Shown: one piece after another, positions 39,637 to 51,451 of the stretch
Layout of the letters: every line of letters starts with the position of its first letter
Position numbering within the stretch: the first letter of the stretch is position 1
Source of the DNA: Chondrus crispus
Lineage: Eukaryota; Rhodophyta; Florideophyceae; Gigartinales; Gigartinaceae
Assembly: GCF_000350225.1 (NCBI RefSeq)
Contig: NW_005179147.1
Location: 1-64,000 of the forward strand
Direction: 5' to 3'
DNA length: 64,000 nt
Program-made: the position numbers and the translations under genes
Notes under the pieces: generated by a model
Databases searched by the model: none
Told to the model about the DNA's origin: nothing
What the model saw: only the letters and a program-made list of their open reading frames with translations

Positions 39637-42629
39637 CAGTGCGGGTCCCAATAGCACCAACACACTTCATTTCTCTCTCGGTTGAAGTTGTAGATACCAA
39701 TGTTCCCTTTCTCCTTGGACTGGACAACATGGAGAAATACAAGATGGTACTTGACACTGATAAAGGCATGCTATCTTCGAAGCTTGAAGGGTGGAAGATA
39801 CGCCTTCGGAAGAAACTTGGCCATCTGTACTATGAATGGGGACCGAACATATTATTCACGGAGTCCGAACTTATGAAAGTACACAGACACTTTCATCATC
39901 CTGATTCTGAGCGCCTTTACTCCGTAATGAGCCGTGCTGAACCCGATAAGACATCACCGGAAATACTCCGGACCTTGAAGCGAATCAGCTCTACGTGCGA
40001 CCTTTGTCAATGTCGCAGTCGGGCCCCTCATCGTTTCAGAGTTTCATTACCTGATGCGGATGTAGTGTTCAATCGAACCGTATGTTTGGACCTTATGTAT
40101 CTGGAGAACACACCAGTGCCGCATGTTGTGGACAAGGACACCATGTTCTTTGCAGCTGCGTTCCTCGGAAAGGAGACTGCAGACGCAACTTGGAACACTT
40201 TCATGAACATTTGGGTATGTGTGTACATCGGTTTTCCCGACGCGATGACAACAGACCAAGGACCACAGTTCAAGTCACAACGATGGAAGACGCTCTTGTT
40301 GTTGGCGGGAATCAAGCACTTCCAGTCTGGGGTGCAGAGTCATAATGCTTTCAGCGTTGGAGAACGATATCATGCCTTTCTGAGGGATATATATCGCAAA
40401 GTCCGACTCCAACACCCAGGGATTGAAAGGAGTCACTGTCTTTCGTTGTCATTAAAAGAAATGAATGACACGGCAGGATATCATGGTTTGGTACCCACGC
40501 TCCTTGTGTTTGGTGCAATGCCAAGGATACCAATTGTTCCTATGGACTTACCCGCGCAGATGAACCGTATGAAAGCTATGGAATCTGCGCGAAAAGAGAT
40601 GGCGTCTGTCATGGCCAAGGAACGAATTTCTAGGGCCGTGCGCATGAACTTCCCATCTGCAGCGGACAATGATATTGTAATAGGCTCTCGTGTACTTCTC
40701 TATCGAGAAAAGCCAGAGGACCAATGGACTGGACCATACCTTGTTCTTGATGTCAAAGACAAGAGTGTAACGATACAGCTCGAGGGAAAGATTATGAATG
40801 TATCCATCGACAAAGTTAAATCCTACAACAGCCCTCCTGTTATCCCAGACTGCACACCGCTTGCAGTGAATAACGATGATTCATACAATTTCACTGCCGA
40901 CAATGAAGATGTGTTAAGGGATATAGACACGATACTTGAAAGAATCAGGGGGACGCCTCCTCCAGCACCAAACGGGTTTAGCGATACTGCGCGACAGGAT
41001 GCAAATGTGCCGTTAAGCACCCCCGACATGCTCACAAGAAATGAGATCACGTCTGTAACGCAAGCACTCATGACACAGGTCCTTGATCAAAGCGACATCG
41101 CTACAAAATCGTCTAAGTTCTGTAAGGCCATGGAGGAGGAGGTGAACGGACTGCAAAAAAGGGAAACATGGCAAGTAATTCCCAAAACGTCGTTGCCCCA
41201 CAAGGCAAATGTCCTAAGTGGTCGTTTCGTCCTCACTTTGAAGAACTTCGGTTCCGCAGACGAACGCGCTAAGGCTCGCTACGTTGCCCAAGGCAACTGC
41301 AATCGAGAAAAAGCACATATGGTCCACAACATTACGACTCTACGTCAAAGTTCGACTCGGATCATTGTGTCGGTATCTGCGATCAAAGGATTTCGCCTCT
41401 TTTCTCATGACGTGAGACAAGCCTACCTACAAAGCGAGGACAAACTGACACGCAAGGTGTTTCCCCTTCTAAAAAGGGCAGACCTGAAGTATTTTGGTCT
41501 TGGTGAGGAGGACATACTCGAACTTCTTAAACCTATATATGGCATGACAGACGCTGGAGACTACTGGGGAGTTACAGTTGACCGTCATGTCAAGTATGAC
41601 TTAGGCTTAGTTCCTCTACTTGGTGATCCGTCTTTGTATGTGAAACGAAACGAGGAAGACCTTGACGGACTGCTTGGAATGTACGTGGATGACAGTTGCA
41701 TTGGTGGAAACAATGATATGCAAGAGCTTACCAAACTTTCTCTTAAGAAATTTGACTCAAAAGAACGACTTTGGGATAGTTTTGAGTTCTTCGGAACCTC
41801 TATCAAAACCCATCCAGACGGCTCGTTCTCAGTTACACAGAAAGAGTATGCAAAGAAGCTTAAGTCTATACCAATGGACTCATCATTTGCACGTTTTAGG
41901 TCTTACCGGTCCGTTCTTGCTTGGATTGGCTTCACACGTCCGGACGCTCTCTGTGCCATTAACAAAGCCGCACAAGTAACGGAGAAGACTTTCGGGACGG
42001 AAAAACTAAAAGCTTTCAATTGCACGGTTAAACATCTGAAGGGGACACATAGCAGGTGTTTAACTTTCTTCCCATTGAAAAAAGATTCCCTTCACATGAG
42101 GGTTTACACTGATGCTTCTTTTGCCGCAAACGATGATCTTTCATCACAACTCGGGTTCATAATTTTGCTATGTGATAGTTCAGATCGTGCTCACATACTG
42201 GAGTATTCAAGCAGAAAGTCGAAAAGAGTGGTCAGGTCTATTCTAGGAGGAGAGGTATACGCTTTTGCATCCGGTTTTCACCGCGCCTTTATTCTGAGAC
42301 ATGATTTGGAGACAATATTTAAAATGTGGATCCCACTTTACATGCTGACCGACTCACTTCAGATGTTTGATGTGATTACCAAAGGTTCGTCAACGACTGA
42401 GAAAAGGCTCATGATAGACATAGCGTCAGCTAGGGAATGCTATAAACGACAAGAAATCTCGCACGTAGGCCTTGTTTCGTCGGAACACAACATAGCAGAC
42501 GGTCTCACAAAGGAAACCCCTAACAATGCCCTTGAGAACCTGATGAATAGTGGTTATGACCGCAATCCGGTGAAGAACTGGATTCATCGTACACAGCCAA
42601 GTTCTGCCATCGGAAAAGTTGCAGAGTGA
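39630..42629 (+). CDS. Copia A protease end, integrase, RT and RNase H
   Basis: One open frame of 999 codons. The integrase zinc-binding segment runs VHRHFHHPDSERLY to CDLCQC. Catalytic positions are in VCLDLMYL, TTDQGPQF and GERYHAFL. RT has SHDVRQAYLQSEDKLTRKVF and the catalytic GMYVDDSCIG. RNase H has VYTDASFAAN, HRAFILRHDLE, TEKRLMIDIASARE and IADGLTKE. The stop codon overlaps the first bases of the 3' LTR. This is the least damaged pol in the window and may still be translated. The first residues of the protease are lost to the shift at 39630. Confidence 0.9.
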   Translation: MLTVRVPIAPTHFISLSVEVVDTNVPFLLGLDNMEKYKMVLDTDKGMLSSKLEGWKIRLRKKLGHLYYEWGPNILFTESELMKVHRHFHHPDSERLYSVMSRAEPDKTSPEILRTLKRISSTCDLCQCRSRAPHRFRVSLPDADVVFNRTVCLDLMYLENTPVPHVVDKDTMFFAAAFLGKETADATWNTFMNIWVCVYIGFPDAMTTDQGPQFKSQRWKTLLLLAGIKHFQSGVQSHNAFSVGERYHAFLRDIYRKVRLQHPGIERSHCLSLSLKEMNDTAGYHGLVPTLLVFGAMPRIPIVPMDLPAQMNRMKAMESARKEMASVMAKERISRAVRMNFPSAADNDIVIGSRVLLYREKPEDQWTGPYLVLDVKDKSVTIQLEGKIMNVSIDKVKSYNSPPVIPDCTPLAVNNDDSYNFTADNEDVLRDIDTILERIRGTPPPAPNGFSDTARQDANVPLSTPDMLTRNEITSVTQALMTQVLDQSDIATKSSKFCKAMEEEVNGLQKRETWQVIPKTSLPHKANVLSGRFVLTLKNFGSADERAKARYVAQGNCNREKAHMVHNITTLRQSSTRIIVSVSAIKGFRLFSHDVRQAYLQSEDKLTRKVFPLLKRADLKYFGLGEEDILELLKPIYGMTDAGDYWGVTVDRHVKYDLGLVPLLGDPSLYVKRNEEDLDGLLGMYVDDSCIGGNNDMQELTKLSLKKFDSKERLWDSFEFFGTSIKTHPDGSFSVTQKEYAKKLKSIPMDSSFARFRSYRSVLAWIGFTRPDALCAINKAAQVTEKTFGTEKLKAFNCTVKHLKGTHSRCLTFFPLKKDSLHMRVYTDASFAANDDLSSQLGFIILLCDSSDRAHILEYSSRKSKRVVRSILGGEVYAFASGFHRAFILRHDLETIFKMWIPLYMLTDSLQMFDVITKGSSTTEKRLMIDIASARECYKRQEISHVGLVSSEHNIADGLTKETPNNALENLMNSGYDRNPVKNWIHRTQPSSAIGKVAE

Positions 42630-42922
42630 AACAATGTATGATATGGAGGCGCATCCATTTCTGTAATTGCTGGATGCGTCAGAACTTGTCTTTCTTTATG
42701 ATACTGTAAGGGTTAAGTAGTATATAAGTAGGGCTCGCGCTGCGAACTGTAGGTTCGTACCGGGCCAGAGGTTTGTGTCAAAACGCAGAGCCTACCTGCG
42801 AAAACTGTCCGACTGCACGGACTTTGCACGGGCTCGGACGGTCCGTCGTAGACCTGTCCATTGACACTTTAATAAAATCTCTTTTTCTAATTCTTTAAAG
42901 GAATTCCTCACGAAATCCTACA
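42625..42922 (+). repeat. 3' LTR of copia A
   Basis: It pairs with 30240-30537. The first base is A where the 5' copy has T, so the terminal TG is lost here. The end is CCTACA, followed by ATAAG. Confidence 0.92.
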
Positions 42923-42927
42923 ATAAG

Positions 42928-44346
42928 ATGCTCAGAAAAGGGGCAAAGCGCCGTGCAACACAATCCAGCGCTGAATCGAAAAATATCCAGCGGGTAAATC
43001 AGGTCGACTGGGCGGTGTGCCTTTCGGATCCAGCGGCCAAAATAGGGTCGTGAAGAAAATTTTTGACATGTCCTGCTGGGTCATATTCGCAAGTGTACTA
43101 CAGTAGCCAAGCACCGGTGCCCTTGTGCGCTACGCCCGATTTCAAAGGCTTTCCGGAGTGACTTGTCGTGACTCAGCTTGACTCATATTTCCAACTAACT
43201 GGGATAGATTGTGAAGGCAATCCTAGCAGCAGGGATTGCTACCTGCTGCCAGGACAACCTTTCAGATCTTCGGCCGCGCTGCTTTTTGCCTTTACCAGAC
43301 ATTAAACCATCTGCTAGCAGCTTCCATTCCCGGACATAAAACTAGCTCTAGCAGCTGGCTTCATGTCTTGGAAACGCAAACAGCCAACAGCAACGCCGCA
43401 GCCGTTTTGTATGTAGGCTGGGCTCAACGAATAAATGTAATCTTAACGCATGTAGATAATGGAATATATTCTGTAGCCAACATGCCCGCACACTTCATGC
43501 CACGAGCAAAACATATTGTAGAGTATTTATATGATATATTTTATCTGCAATCTCCAGATTCCCAGGCTTTCTTGTAAAACCCATCCAGCGCGGTTTCCCA
43601 AACGATCCAGCGCGTTTGCCGCTGGATCCATGTGAAATTTCAATTGGATCCAGCGCAAATTGTGTAATTGTTTCTGTTTTCCGCGCAATTACGCTGGATT
43701 GTATTTGCGCATTCGGATCCGGCGGCTCTAGCAGCTCAGAATAAGGGCTGGATTCTATTCTTCTAAAGTGTAATTATCTAGCACGTTGAGGTGTAATTAT
43801 CTAGCGCCTCCAAAAATAGATATTTTGGGAGTGTGTCGAGTACAATGCGTTGCGTTAAGTTCTAGAAGTTGATATCGGGAAACATGATGCCCATGAAAGT
43901 ATTTCGTGTATAATATTGTCGCTCTGAAAATATTTCAGACAACGATTGACCTGTATAGTATCATTCTTGAGCATGATATGTCTCTCCATGCTGTAAACGT
44001 GCAAAAATATTTTTCCAAAGTACAGTACAGTACTTCAAATTTTTTATGAGTTGTAGAACATCTTGCCTATGAAATGTATGTGTGGAGCACATGGAACTAA
44101 TAATACGATACGTACGGGATGCACCTGAATTTTGATTTGTGAGTAATTGTTGGTCGTTGCTGTCAACGTTTCTTGTAAGTGCCAATCACGTCGGAGGGTT
44201 TCAAATATGTGGATTGAGACGTCGCAACGCCTGCATATAACATTTAAAACTCTAGAGTTGCTCTATCAGCTCAGTACATCTACCGCAGTCCCATCCCTTA
44301 ACTGAAATGGCAATGGAGAATCAGTAACGCTACCAGTTGACAGAGT
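42928..44346. repeat. Spacer with two clusters of ATCCAGCG motifs
   Basis: ATCCAGCG or its complement occurs at 42963, 42985, 43028, 43583, 43605, 43620 (complement), 43648 and 43692 (complement), with a decayed copy near 43716. The two clusters are about 550 bases apart and may be the subterminal repeats of a small DNA element. No gene is seen in between or to 44346. Confidence 0.55.
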
Positions 44347-46682
44347 TCATGCTAGCTTTGGAAAGGTCGGAAATAGTCCGAAACTCTCCAACGGAACAAT
44401 CTTAGAATGTGTCTGGTCAGGAAGACGTCTTGGTTTCTTTTCCCTGACAGAGTTGGATTCACTGTCATCAGCAGACCTCAACAAACTTCTCTTGGGTAAA
44501 CGGCTTGTGTCGCCTTTTGGCGCGGTGTCCGGGTCATTCGAGTAGTACTCCATTTCTTTTTTGCCAAAAATCCTTGCAGGCAAGTGCTTAGAGAGCCTAA
44601 TATCCCTTGAAAGGTCTCTCTGACTCTTGTACTTGTAGTATAACCCCCCCTGGGGCTTTATTTTAGATTACATCAACTCAGAATCGGATCGGTTACTGTA
44701 GAGCTCGATGCTCTACAGTACCACCACGTGTAACCCCGAGTACAGGGGGCGCACGTGTACACGTGTACGCGCGGGACCGAAGAGCGCACACACACGTGTA
44801 CTGTCAGCCCCGATGGCTGACAGTATTACAGTGTCGACCGACCGCTACAGTACGTCGCTACAGTACATCGGTACTGTACTATTATGATAGGTTATTATGT
44901 ACATTAAATATGGAGCGGACCGGCGGCGGTGGAGGAGGACAAGCACGGACTTGTCACCCACCGACCTTCAAGGTCCGACTTCCCGCTTATTCTAAGGCAG
45001 CGTTCGCTAACTACCTTAAAGCGGCACCGAACGCGGGTTGAGGACGCGCGCGGTACGCCCACGAGCTGGCTCCGCCTCCGCCCGTCGGTACTGGATCGTC
45101 ACCCAGTACCGCGCCGGGGCGTCGAGGCGTCGAACCGCTCGCGCGTACCGGCGTCCTCCCCGTTCCCGCTCTACCACGCTACCCGGGCCCGCTGCCCGGT
45201 GCCGTTAGCTGGTGTCCCGCTTCACCCCCGTCTTCCCGTTCGGACGGGGTCTACGTCGAGCTGTGCATACACCCCTCTCCGCTGGGGGTGTTTATGCTAC
45301 AGTACTGACTTGAATAAAATCTCTTTGTGAACCTCTCGCCCACAAACCACTTCGACTCCTGCAACGAGACCAAGCGACGTACACCAATCCGCTCGGTCTC
45401 CAGTGATTGATGGAGCTGAATTCAATAGCCACACTATCCAGATCGAACCCCTGTGATCGATGTACGGTCATGGCATAAGCTACCATGGCTGGTAGTTGCA
45501 TCCTACAGGCGATCACTTTTCTGTCAAAGCTGTGAACATTAAACTTAGTGACACCTACAGTTACACCTGCATTCAAATAATTTCCTTGATCTTGGCCAGT
45601 TTCATTCCGACTCTTTAGCCCATCTGCGAGTACTCGTAGCCCTAGACGCGTGCGACGAAAATTTCGATGGTTCAAGACTTTTGAAATTGTGCAGGCAGTG
45701 CCGGGGAGCAGGTCACCACACTTTCTTGAAAGCACTACAAGACATTTTTTTTTAACTCTAGACATTGGAAAGCCACTTCGTTCAGGTGCGTCCTTGTCTT
45801 TGGCGTGTTAAATCCGCTGTTACTAAATGTGTCTTCTGCTTCAAAGACCTGTAGAATCTCATCTATTTCGTCCAGTCTAGACCTGTTAATCGCAGCAGCA
45901 GCATTGTAAGTGAGACAAAGTCGTGCGTGTGTTCGTGGTGCAATAGTATCAGTGGCGCTTGTTGAATTCAGTGAATGGATGTCCTCATCGTTCAACGTCC
46001 CATAACGGACACGCCTCAACACGTTGAAGTAGCCTATATCACCCGATTGCCTATGTTTGTGATCTAGCACAGCCACCACCCCATTTCTGTACCCAGTAAA
46101 AGTCAGGAACCAGACCCTGGATTGAAAAAATGTCTTGTGAATACTCCCGTACTCGTCAATCTTCACGGGCTCCAGCTGAAAAGGGTCACCGACTGCCAGA
46201 AACTGACGACCCCCAAGCGGCAATGCAGCATCATCTTCTGGGTTGATAAGCCTCCGTAAAACATAGTCAATGAACTCAATATCGTTATCTTTTAACAGAG
46301 ACACCTCATCCATAGCAAGTATCTTACAGCGACGCAGTCTGTCCATAGTACGCTGCAACTGGCTTACTTGTTTCCAAAGCTCTTGTTTTGACCATTCCCA
46401 TGCCGGTTTTGCGCAAAATAGAGAATGTACAGTTCAGCCGCTTATACCATTGGCAGCGTTGTTGGTCATTGCACATGCTAGGATATATCCGGTTGCACTT
46501 GTCGAAGTTCCGATCTTAAGGAGTTCATTTAGCAGAAATGTTTTTCCAGAGCCGGCCCCACCGAGCACAGCGATACTTCTTCCAGTTTTGAACTGTTTTA
46601 CGACTTCCTGCTGTGTCTTGTCCAGGTGCCCAATCTTCGAAGCCAAATGCGCAGTGCCACAATTGGCATAATACATTTCCAT
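44347..46682 (-). pseudogene. PIF1-like helicase gene, split by a solo LTR
   Basis: ATG 46682 opens the frame. Walker A (VLGGAGSGKTFLLNE) lies at about 46530-46565, then TGA 46434-46436 interrupts where the family has G-x-T-I/V-H. Walker B (ILAMDEVSLL) and GDPFQLEPV follow in the same frame. Near 45745-45753 a run of nine A (minus strand) shifts the frame. The C-terminal motifs AMTVHRSQGFDLDSVAIEF and YVAWSRCRS then appear. The solo LTR at 44634-45301 interrupts the tail, and a basic Ser/Arg-rich segment (44347-44583) may be the end of the protein. PIF1 is a 5'-3' SF1B DNA helicase; in eukaryotes such genes are often carried by Helitrons and related elements. No HUH Rep motif was found nearby. 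Confidence 0.75.
44634..45301 (+). mobile_element. Solo LTR in the PIF1-like gene
   Basis: It is 668 bp, starts TGTAGTATAAC and ends ATGCTACA, and is flanked by GTACT (44629-44633 and 45302-45306). It has ACGTGT-rich U3 and small hairpins (CTGTAGAGC/GCTCTACAG near 44697-44719 and CTGTCAGCC/GGCTGACAG near 44803-44825). The termini resemble the gypsy LTR at 6250. No internal element is present, so it arose by LTR-LTR recombination. Confidence 0.85.
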
Positions 46683-47538
46683 TACGAGTCAGAAAAATGA
46701 CGACGGTGTCCTATGTGACCTCAGTGACCTCAAGCCGCTTTGAGATTGAGTCCTCGGTCGCGTCCTTAGTTGCAGTCTGCGAAAATCCCGCCAAAAGCAC
46801 CGTACAAAGCAAACTCTCATGTGTTCAAAAAACAGCATTGAACAACATCCCTTCCAACCCCGAGAAATATTAATAATTCAGGGTACAGCATTTCGTGAGG
46901 CACAGGCCATAAATATAATGAAGTTGACTGGGAATGAGTGCTTTCGCCGAGACACTTTCACGACCGGAACCAAGAAAGTTCCTGTCTTCAAATAGTCCTG
47001 CTCTTACTATTTTTTCTGCTAACTTTATTTTCTGTTACGATTCTGTGAGCAATTCTGCAGCATTTGAAGCAATGAAGGTACTGTTCGTACTGTTAAAGTT
47101 CGAGCACCGTAGCAAATCGCACTCCCCAGAGCAACAGGCTTGAGAATGACTGGCGCAACGCACCGCCATGAAAACCGTAATGTACTGAGCATGCAGTTGT
47201 AACGAATATGGCGCTTAAAATGTGCTGAGAGAATCTCAAACTAAACGAAATCGTCACCTTTTAAAATTTCCGATGCTGCGTTGCACGAAATCGCGAGACA
47301 CAGACGTAAGCACAACTTAGAAATGTCGCAATGCCGCTTTGCTCACAAACACAAGAAACGCATCCAGATTAAGAGTTGGCCAAATACTGCCCGGAAGGAA
47401 TTTGGTTACTTACTGTATCCCAGGAAAGAGTCCGGTGTGTAGTTGCATAGGAGCAAACGACATGTGCAGAAAGGGAAGTATTTCCTTGTCGTTGCGGAGG
47501 TTTTGAAATCATGAACTCGAACACCATCCGTAAAAAAC
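46683..47538. other. Spacer between helicase and unknown ORF, no gene seen
   Basis: Some 860 bases without a convincing frame. It may be an intergenic part of the same element. Confidence 0.4.
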
Positions 47539-49269
47539 TTAGATAGATTCATCACCTAAGACATGCTGATGATCCCAAAGCATTTCAATTACATCATCCG
47601 TCTCCAAATCCGATAGATTCCTGGGATCCGAAGTATTCTTGAAGTGATAGGAAACGAGATGTGAAAAGGAGGGTTGATCGTACCACTCTGCAAATGGATA
47701 AGGGTGATTCTCGGATACAGCTGTGCCATCTGCTGAAAAGTCTGAGATAATCACTGCACGTTGCATGGTAATTCCAAGCCCCATATCCGCACTTCTCTTT
47801 CTTTTTCGTCTAACAGGTTTTCCCACGTAATTCGCAATGTCCGCTGCTTGCAGCGGGCAGTCGTGAACGAGAATCCCGGAACCAATGGAGTTGTCCAGCA
47901 GTTCCCCCATTATGCGAACCCTTGAAACTCCATTCTTATGCCAAGTAATTGGTTGCGTCTTAGCTGATTCGAGCGGTCTGCGGGCATCATTGTCCAATCC
48001 TTCATCTGCCACATCATAGAATTCTGAGAAACAAACCATGTTGATTCCTTGGGGAACAATAGTACCGCACAAGTAAGATACACGTGAGTGAACTGTGCCT
48101 TTCCCGACGACGGTACTTTTTCCCTTCTCAGATGTCGTGAAGAATGTGCACAGACTCTTCGGTTTCGCTTTGCAGTCCACAGGACCCCCACATGTAGGAG
48201 AGGAGTTCACTCTTCCTGGGCGCGCTTTTACTGCACGAGTGCGTGGGGTTGCATTCTTTTCCTTTTGTTTCTGGCCCACCTTAGAGAACTTCATGAAACT
48301 CACACAGGCTTAACTGTATGGAAGTCCACTCAATGCCCTCTGTTCGAGCATTCGTACTGCGCTTCCCTTCCTTGCTGCTGACTCCAGATGTATACAAAGA
48401 ACAGCAAAGTTTTTGTCCTTACCGTTCTTGTCTGGTTTCTGAATGTTGAGCTCAACCTTTTTAGGAGCACCGAATCCTCTGAATGGAAGTGAAGCAGCAC
48501 CATTGCTCTTCGATCTCCCTAGAGAGACGCAAGGAATAGACACATGCTTGCCTCTCAGCTCTTCTGGAACTAGTCCGAGATATAATGGGTTCTTGTGACT
48601 TCTCTGTTCGTTTGTGACTCCGCGAGAGCATCCATCTCCGTCAAATTCCTCTGTATTTCCAGTGGTTCGTCTCATCTTTACTTCTTTCCTCCGCAACCCT
48701 GAGACGCAAATTTCCAATTCTCGAACACTTATGTCTGCATATCCGAACTCCTTGAAAAGAGAAACATGGCTCGTATATCCTAGGCTGTCTAGCAAGTACG
48801 AAACACACTTTGCAGCAATGCCAGGATTCACCTTGTAAGCAATATATGACTCATCCGATTGTGGTTCATCCACGTCGATGTTCACAGAATCTGCTGAAGT
48901 TAAAGTGAAGAGCGCACGAGTCCGCGGTTGCGAAGGATCCGGCTTCCTAGATCCAATTGGACGTGGGGCCGGCTCATCGACACCGCCACATACGTCCCTT
49001 GGCCCCCACAGAACATGAATCGCGTGAGAAGCTTCACTGTGTTCCCCTGGAGGAAAAGTTCGAGCCAGAAGCAGAAACTTGATTGTGCCCAGTTCTGCTG
49101 AATTGTTCGCCGTTTCTTCCATTGCTCCAATGTTATGCTGAAAACTCGTAATTGTAGCGGCCATCGCCAACACGTTCGCTGGGAGACTGTCGTCTTCATT
49201 GCAAGACTCATCTATCAAATTGAAAACGCATCGAACAGCCTGTTTCGAGAAGGAGGGGTCTTGATCCAT
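47539..49269 (-). pseudogene. Unrecognised two-part ORF upstream of the PIF1-like gene
   Basis: Two open parts lie in one frame: ATG 49269 to TAA 48310-48312 (319 codons), then ATG 48294 to the stop at 47539. Only five codons lie between the TAA and that ATG, so they are most simply one protein of about 570 residues broken by one stop. The first part is helical, with a basic GLRRKEVKMRR stretch. The second has a basic N-terminus (FSKVGQKQKEKN) and an RRKRKRS cluster that looks like a nuclear localisation signal. I recognise no family. Position and strand suggest it travels with the helicase. Confidence 0.5.
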
Positions 49270-49512
49270 ACTGAAGTTCAAATGCCGCTTTAGTACCGCA
49301 CATACAACGCATATGAAGATAGCATGGAGACGTTAGTTAGAAGCGAGAGGAACGCTGAGGAAGAGTTTCCATGGAAGAAGGAAATGAAAATGAAGGATCA
49401 CGACGATGCGGGTCGCTTCCGTCAGATTGATATGCGCAAGCTCATTGCGGGCCAAATAAACTTGCATACTGTAAATTTACGTCCTTAGCTCGCAGTGCTT
49501 GCAACTGACGAT

Positions 49513-51451
49513 TTACCAGAACTCACTGACCGTGTTCCTGCGTCCGCGACGTTTCACAAACCGAGTAGTGGTTTTGGGGTTGCTTGCCGCTTGAGCAAGC
49601 ATGGTGACCACACTGCCGACATGGGTGGGTTGGGAGAGGTAGATTCCGTTTTTGCTGTACTGTACGGACCAGTTGAGGTACTTGTCAGGTCGTCCTAAGC
49701 GCTTGACTGTGTACTTTTTGTTGAGCACGTTGTACAGTTCGTCGATCATCCATCGTGCCGATGCGACGAGCAAAAGTCATCCATGCTGATCCCGACGAGT
49801 ATGATGTTCTGTTGTTCTCGTTTCATGAAGAGGGAGGTGTCTGCGAGGAGTTGTTTGCACCCGTGTTTTTAGGTGAGTGTGCAGCTCCGTGCTGTAAATG
49901 TTTGATGCGGCTGGTGTGCCGTACAAATTTCTCTTCAGCTGCCCATGGTTGCTCTTGTGTTTGTATTTTCCGTTAAACTGTGGTGGTTTCCATACGAAGA
50001 CTTTCTTGGAGTGTTGGTATTTTTCATGAAGGTATGCCCCCGCTATGGCGAAACGCTCGAGGTGCATCTCCATTGATGCTGCTATTGCAAAGAGGGATCG
50101 GATCGTGGTCCGGTCCGCCAGGTATATTGCGGTTTTATCGCGGTCGAAGTGTACTGTAGGGTTCATGAGGTCCCCTCTAATCTAGCATCTTGCTTTGCGC
50201 TCTGTGTCCTTGATCTTGTTGCCATGCCTGTAGCGGTACGTCATCGTGGTCGGCAGGATGTTTTGCGGTTGGCCGGTCTGGTTGTGGCGTTCAGTCAATT
50301 GCGTTCATCCTGTCGAGCTGGTATGTCTCATCATCATAGGCCTTGCTCCAGTGTGGGGCGGGGGGGAATTTTCTTGCCCGCTTCAGCGTCTTGGGTGCAG
50401 GAGTTGTGGTGTGATTTTTGTGGAGATGTTGCTCGTACGCTTCGTTTTTCGTTGCTTCTTGGTGGCCGTTGCGGTGGGTTGTTTTTGTTATTGCTACGCT
50501 TTCCTCGCTTCTTGCGATGTGTCTTCCTTTGCGCGTGGTATAATTTTTTTGTGGTGTGCCACGGGTCGTAGTGCCGTTCGTAGGGTCGGAAATCAATGGC
50601 TCGTATTTTCGTGTAGCGTGGGGTTTGGAGGTTTTGGACGCCGATGTGAGTTTCATCAATTCCATAAATGTACTTCCGTCGCGTTGCTTTCGCGTGCAGC
50701 TTTGGCATGTGCGGTTACGTGAGTGGGTTAATCCTGCTATATCTTCAGATGAATTAGCACATCAAATTACTATGGCTGGTCTAGAAGTTGACGCCGTGTC
50801 CTGTATGCTGTGATGGTACGTAAGATTGTACTTGAACACTGCGTCATTGAGGGCATCTTGCCAGTCACTGGCACGACGTGCACGGTGCACGTCGTGCAGT
50901 TAGCTGTGGGACAGTGTGGCACGAACTTTGTCCATTATGGTCCTGTTTATGCGTTCAGCTAGCGCGTTTTCCTGCAGCGTGTAAGATGTGGTGGCGCCGT
51001 ATGTGATGCCTCGCTGTTCGAGTTGCGATCGTACTTGTTTCGCAAGATACTCCTTGGCATTGTCGATTACCAATAGATAGGGTTGGTGTCCGTTTTCTTC
51101 TGCTGCATGGTCTATTGCCTCTATGATTTCTTGTGGCACTTCGGCTCGGTTTTTGACGCTGTGTAACTATAAGTATCTTGTGCGGGTGTCAATGACTGTG
51201 AGGAGGTAATTCGCATTGTGGTTCGACGTGGGCTTAATGGGGCCGCAGACGTCGGACGAGGGGCTGTTCTCTCGTTCTGTGTCGTGGGATGTGTGCTTTT
51301 GCGGGCGTGTTGATGTCTTGCCTTTGATGCAGCCTGTGCATGTCATTGTGGCATTGTTGTCCTTGAGTCCTGTCGGCATTCTGGGGAGCAGCTCTTTTTG
51401 GACATGAGTGCTATAGTTTTGGGGTGTGCGTGGTTTAGTTTGAAGTGCCAC
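49513..51451 (-). pseudogene. Classical copia integrase and RT remnants
   Basis: The integrase has CTGCIKGKTS and DVCGPIKP (51167-51451). After TAG near 51167 come LLVIDNAKEYLAKQ and NALAERINRTIMDKVRATL (50900-51139) with the catalytic Asp and Glu. RT follows in pieces: fingers near 50150-50250, FDRDKTAIYLADRTTIRSLF and GAYLHEKYQHSKKVFVWKPP (49777-50166), then LLVASARWMIDELY and LGRPDKYLNWSVQYSKNGI (49513-49773). The MDD active site lies at the break near 49770. RNase H is absent. Confidence 0.8.
50871..50897. repeat. 27-bp palindrome
   Basis: GCACGACGTGCAC and its complement flank one G. It lies inside the decayed integrase and does not fit the conserved protein there. Confidence 0.8.

Larger units (their letters stand above)
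30240..42922 (+). mobile_element. Copia-type LTR retrotransposon A, interrupted by element B
   Basis: LTRs of 298 bp lie at 30240-30537 and 42625-42922, flanked by ATAAG (30235-30239 and 42923-42927). Domain order gag, protease, integrase, RT, RNase H is Ty1/copia. Element B (33283-39118) is inserted in the gag/protease part; without it A is about 6.8 kb. The LTR pair differs at roughly ten sites, about 97% identity. The gag and protease frames are broken, while integrase-RT-RNase H is one open 999-codon frame. Confidence 0.95.

Noticed and set aside
44929..45330. Plus-strand ORF of 133 codons
   Set aside because: Lies almost wholly inside the solo LTR; GC-driven.
44634..46682. Helitron call for the PIF1-like gene
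   Set aside because: No HUH Rep motif, no TC...CTRR ends found, so the class is left open.
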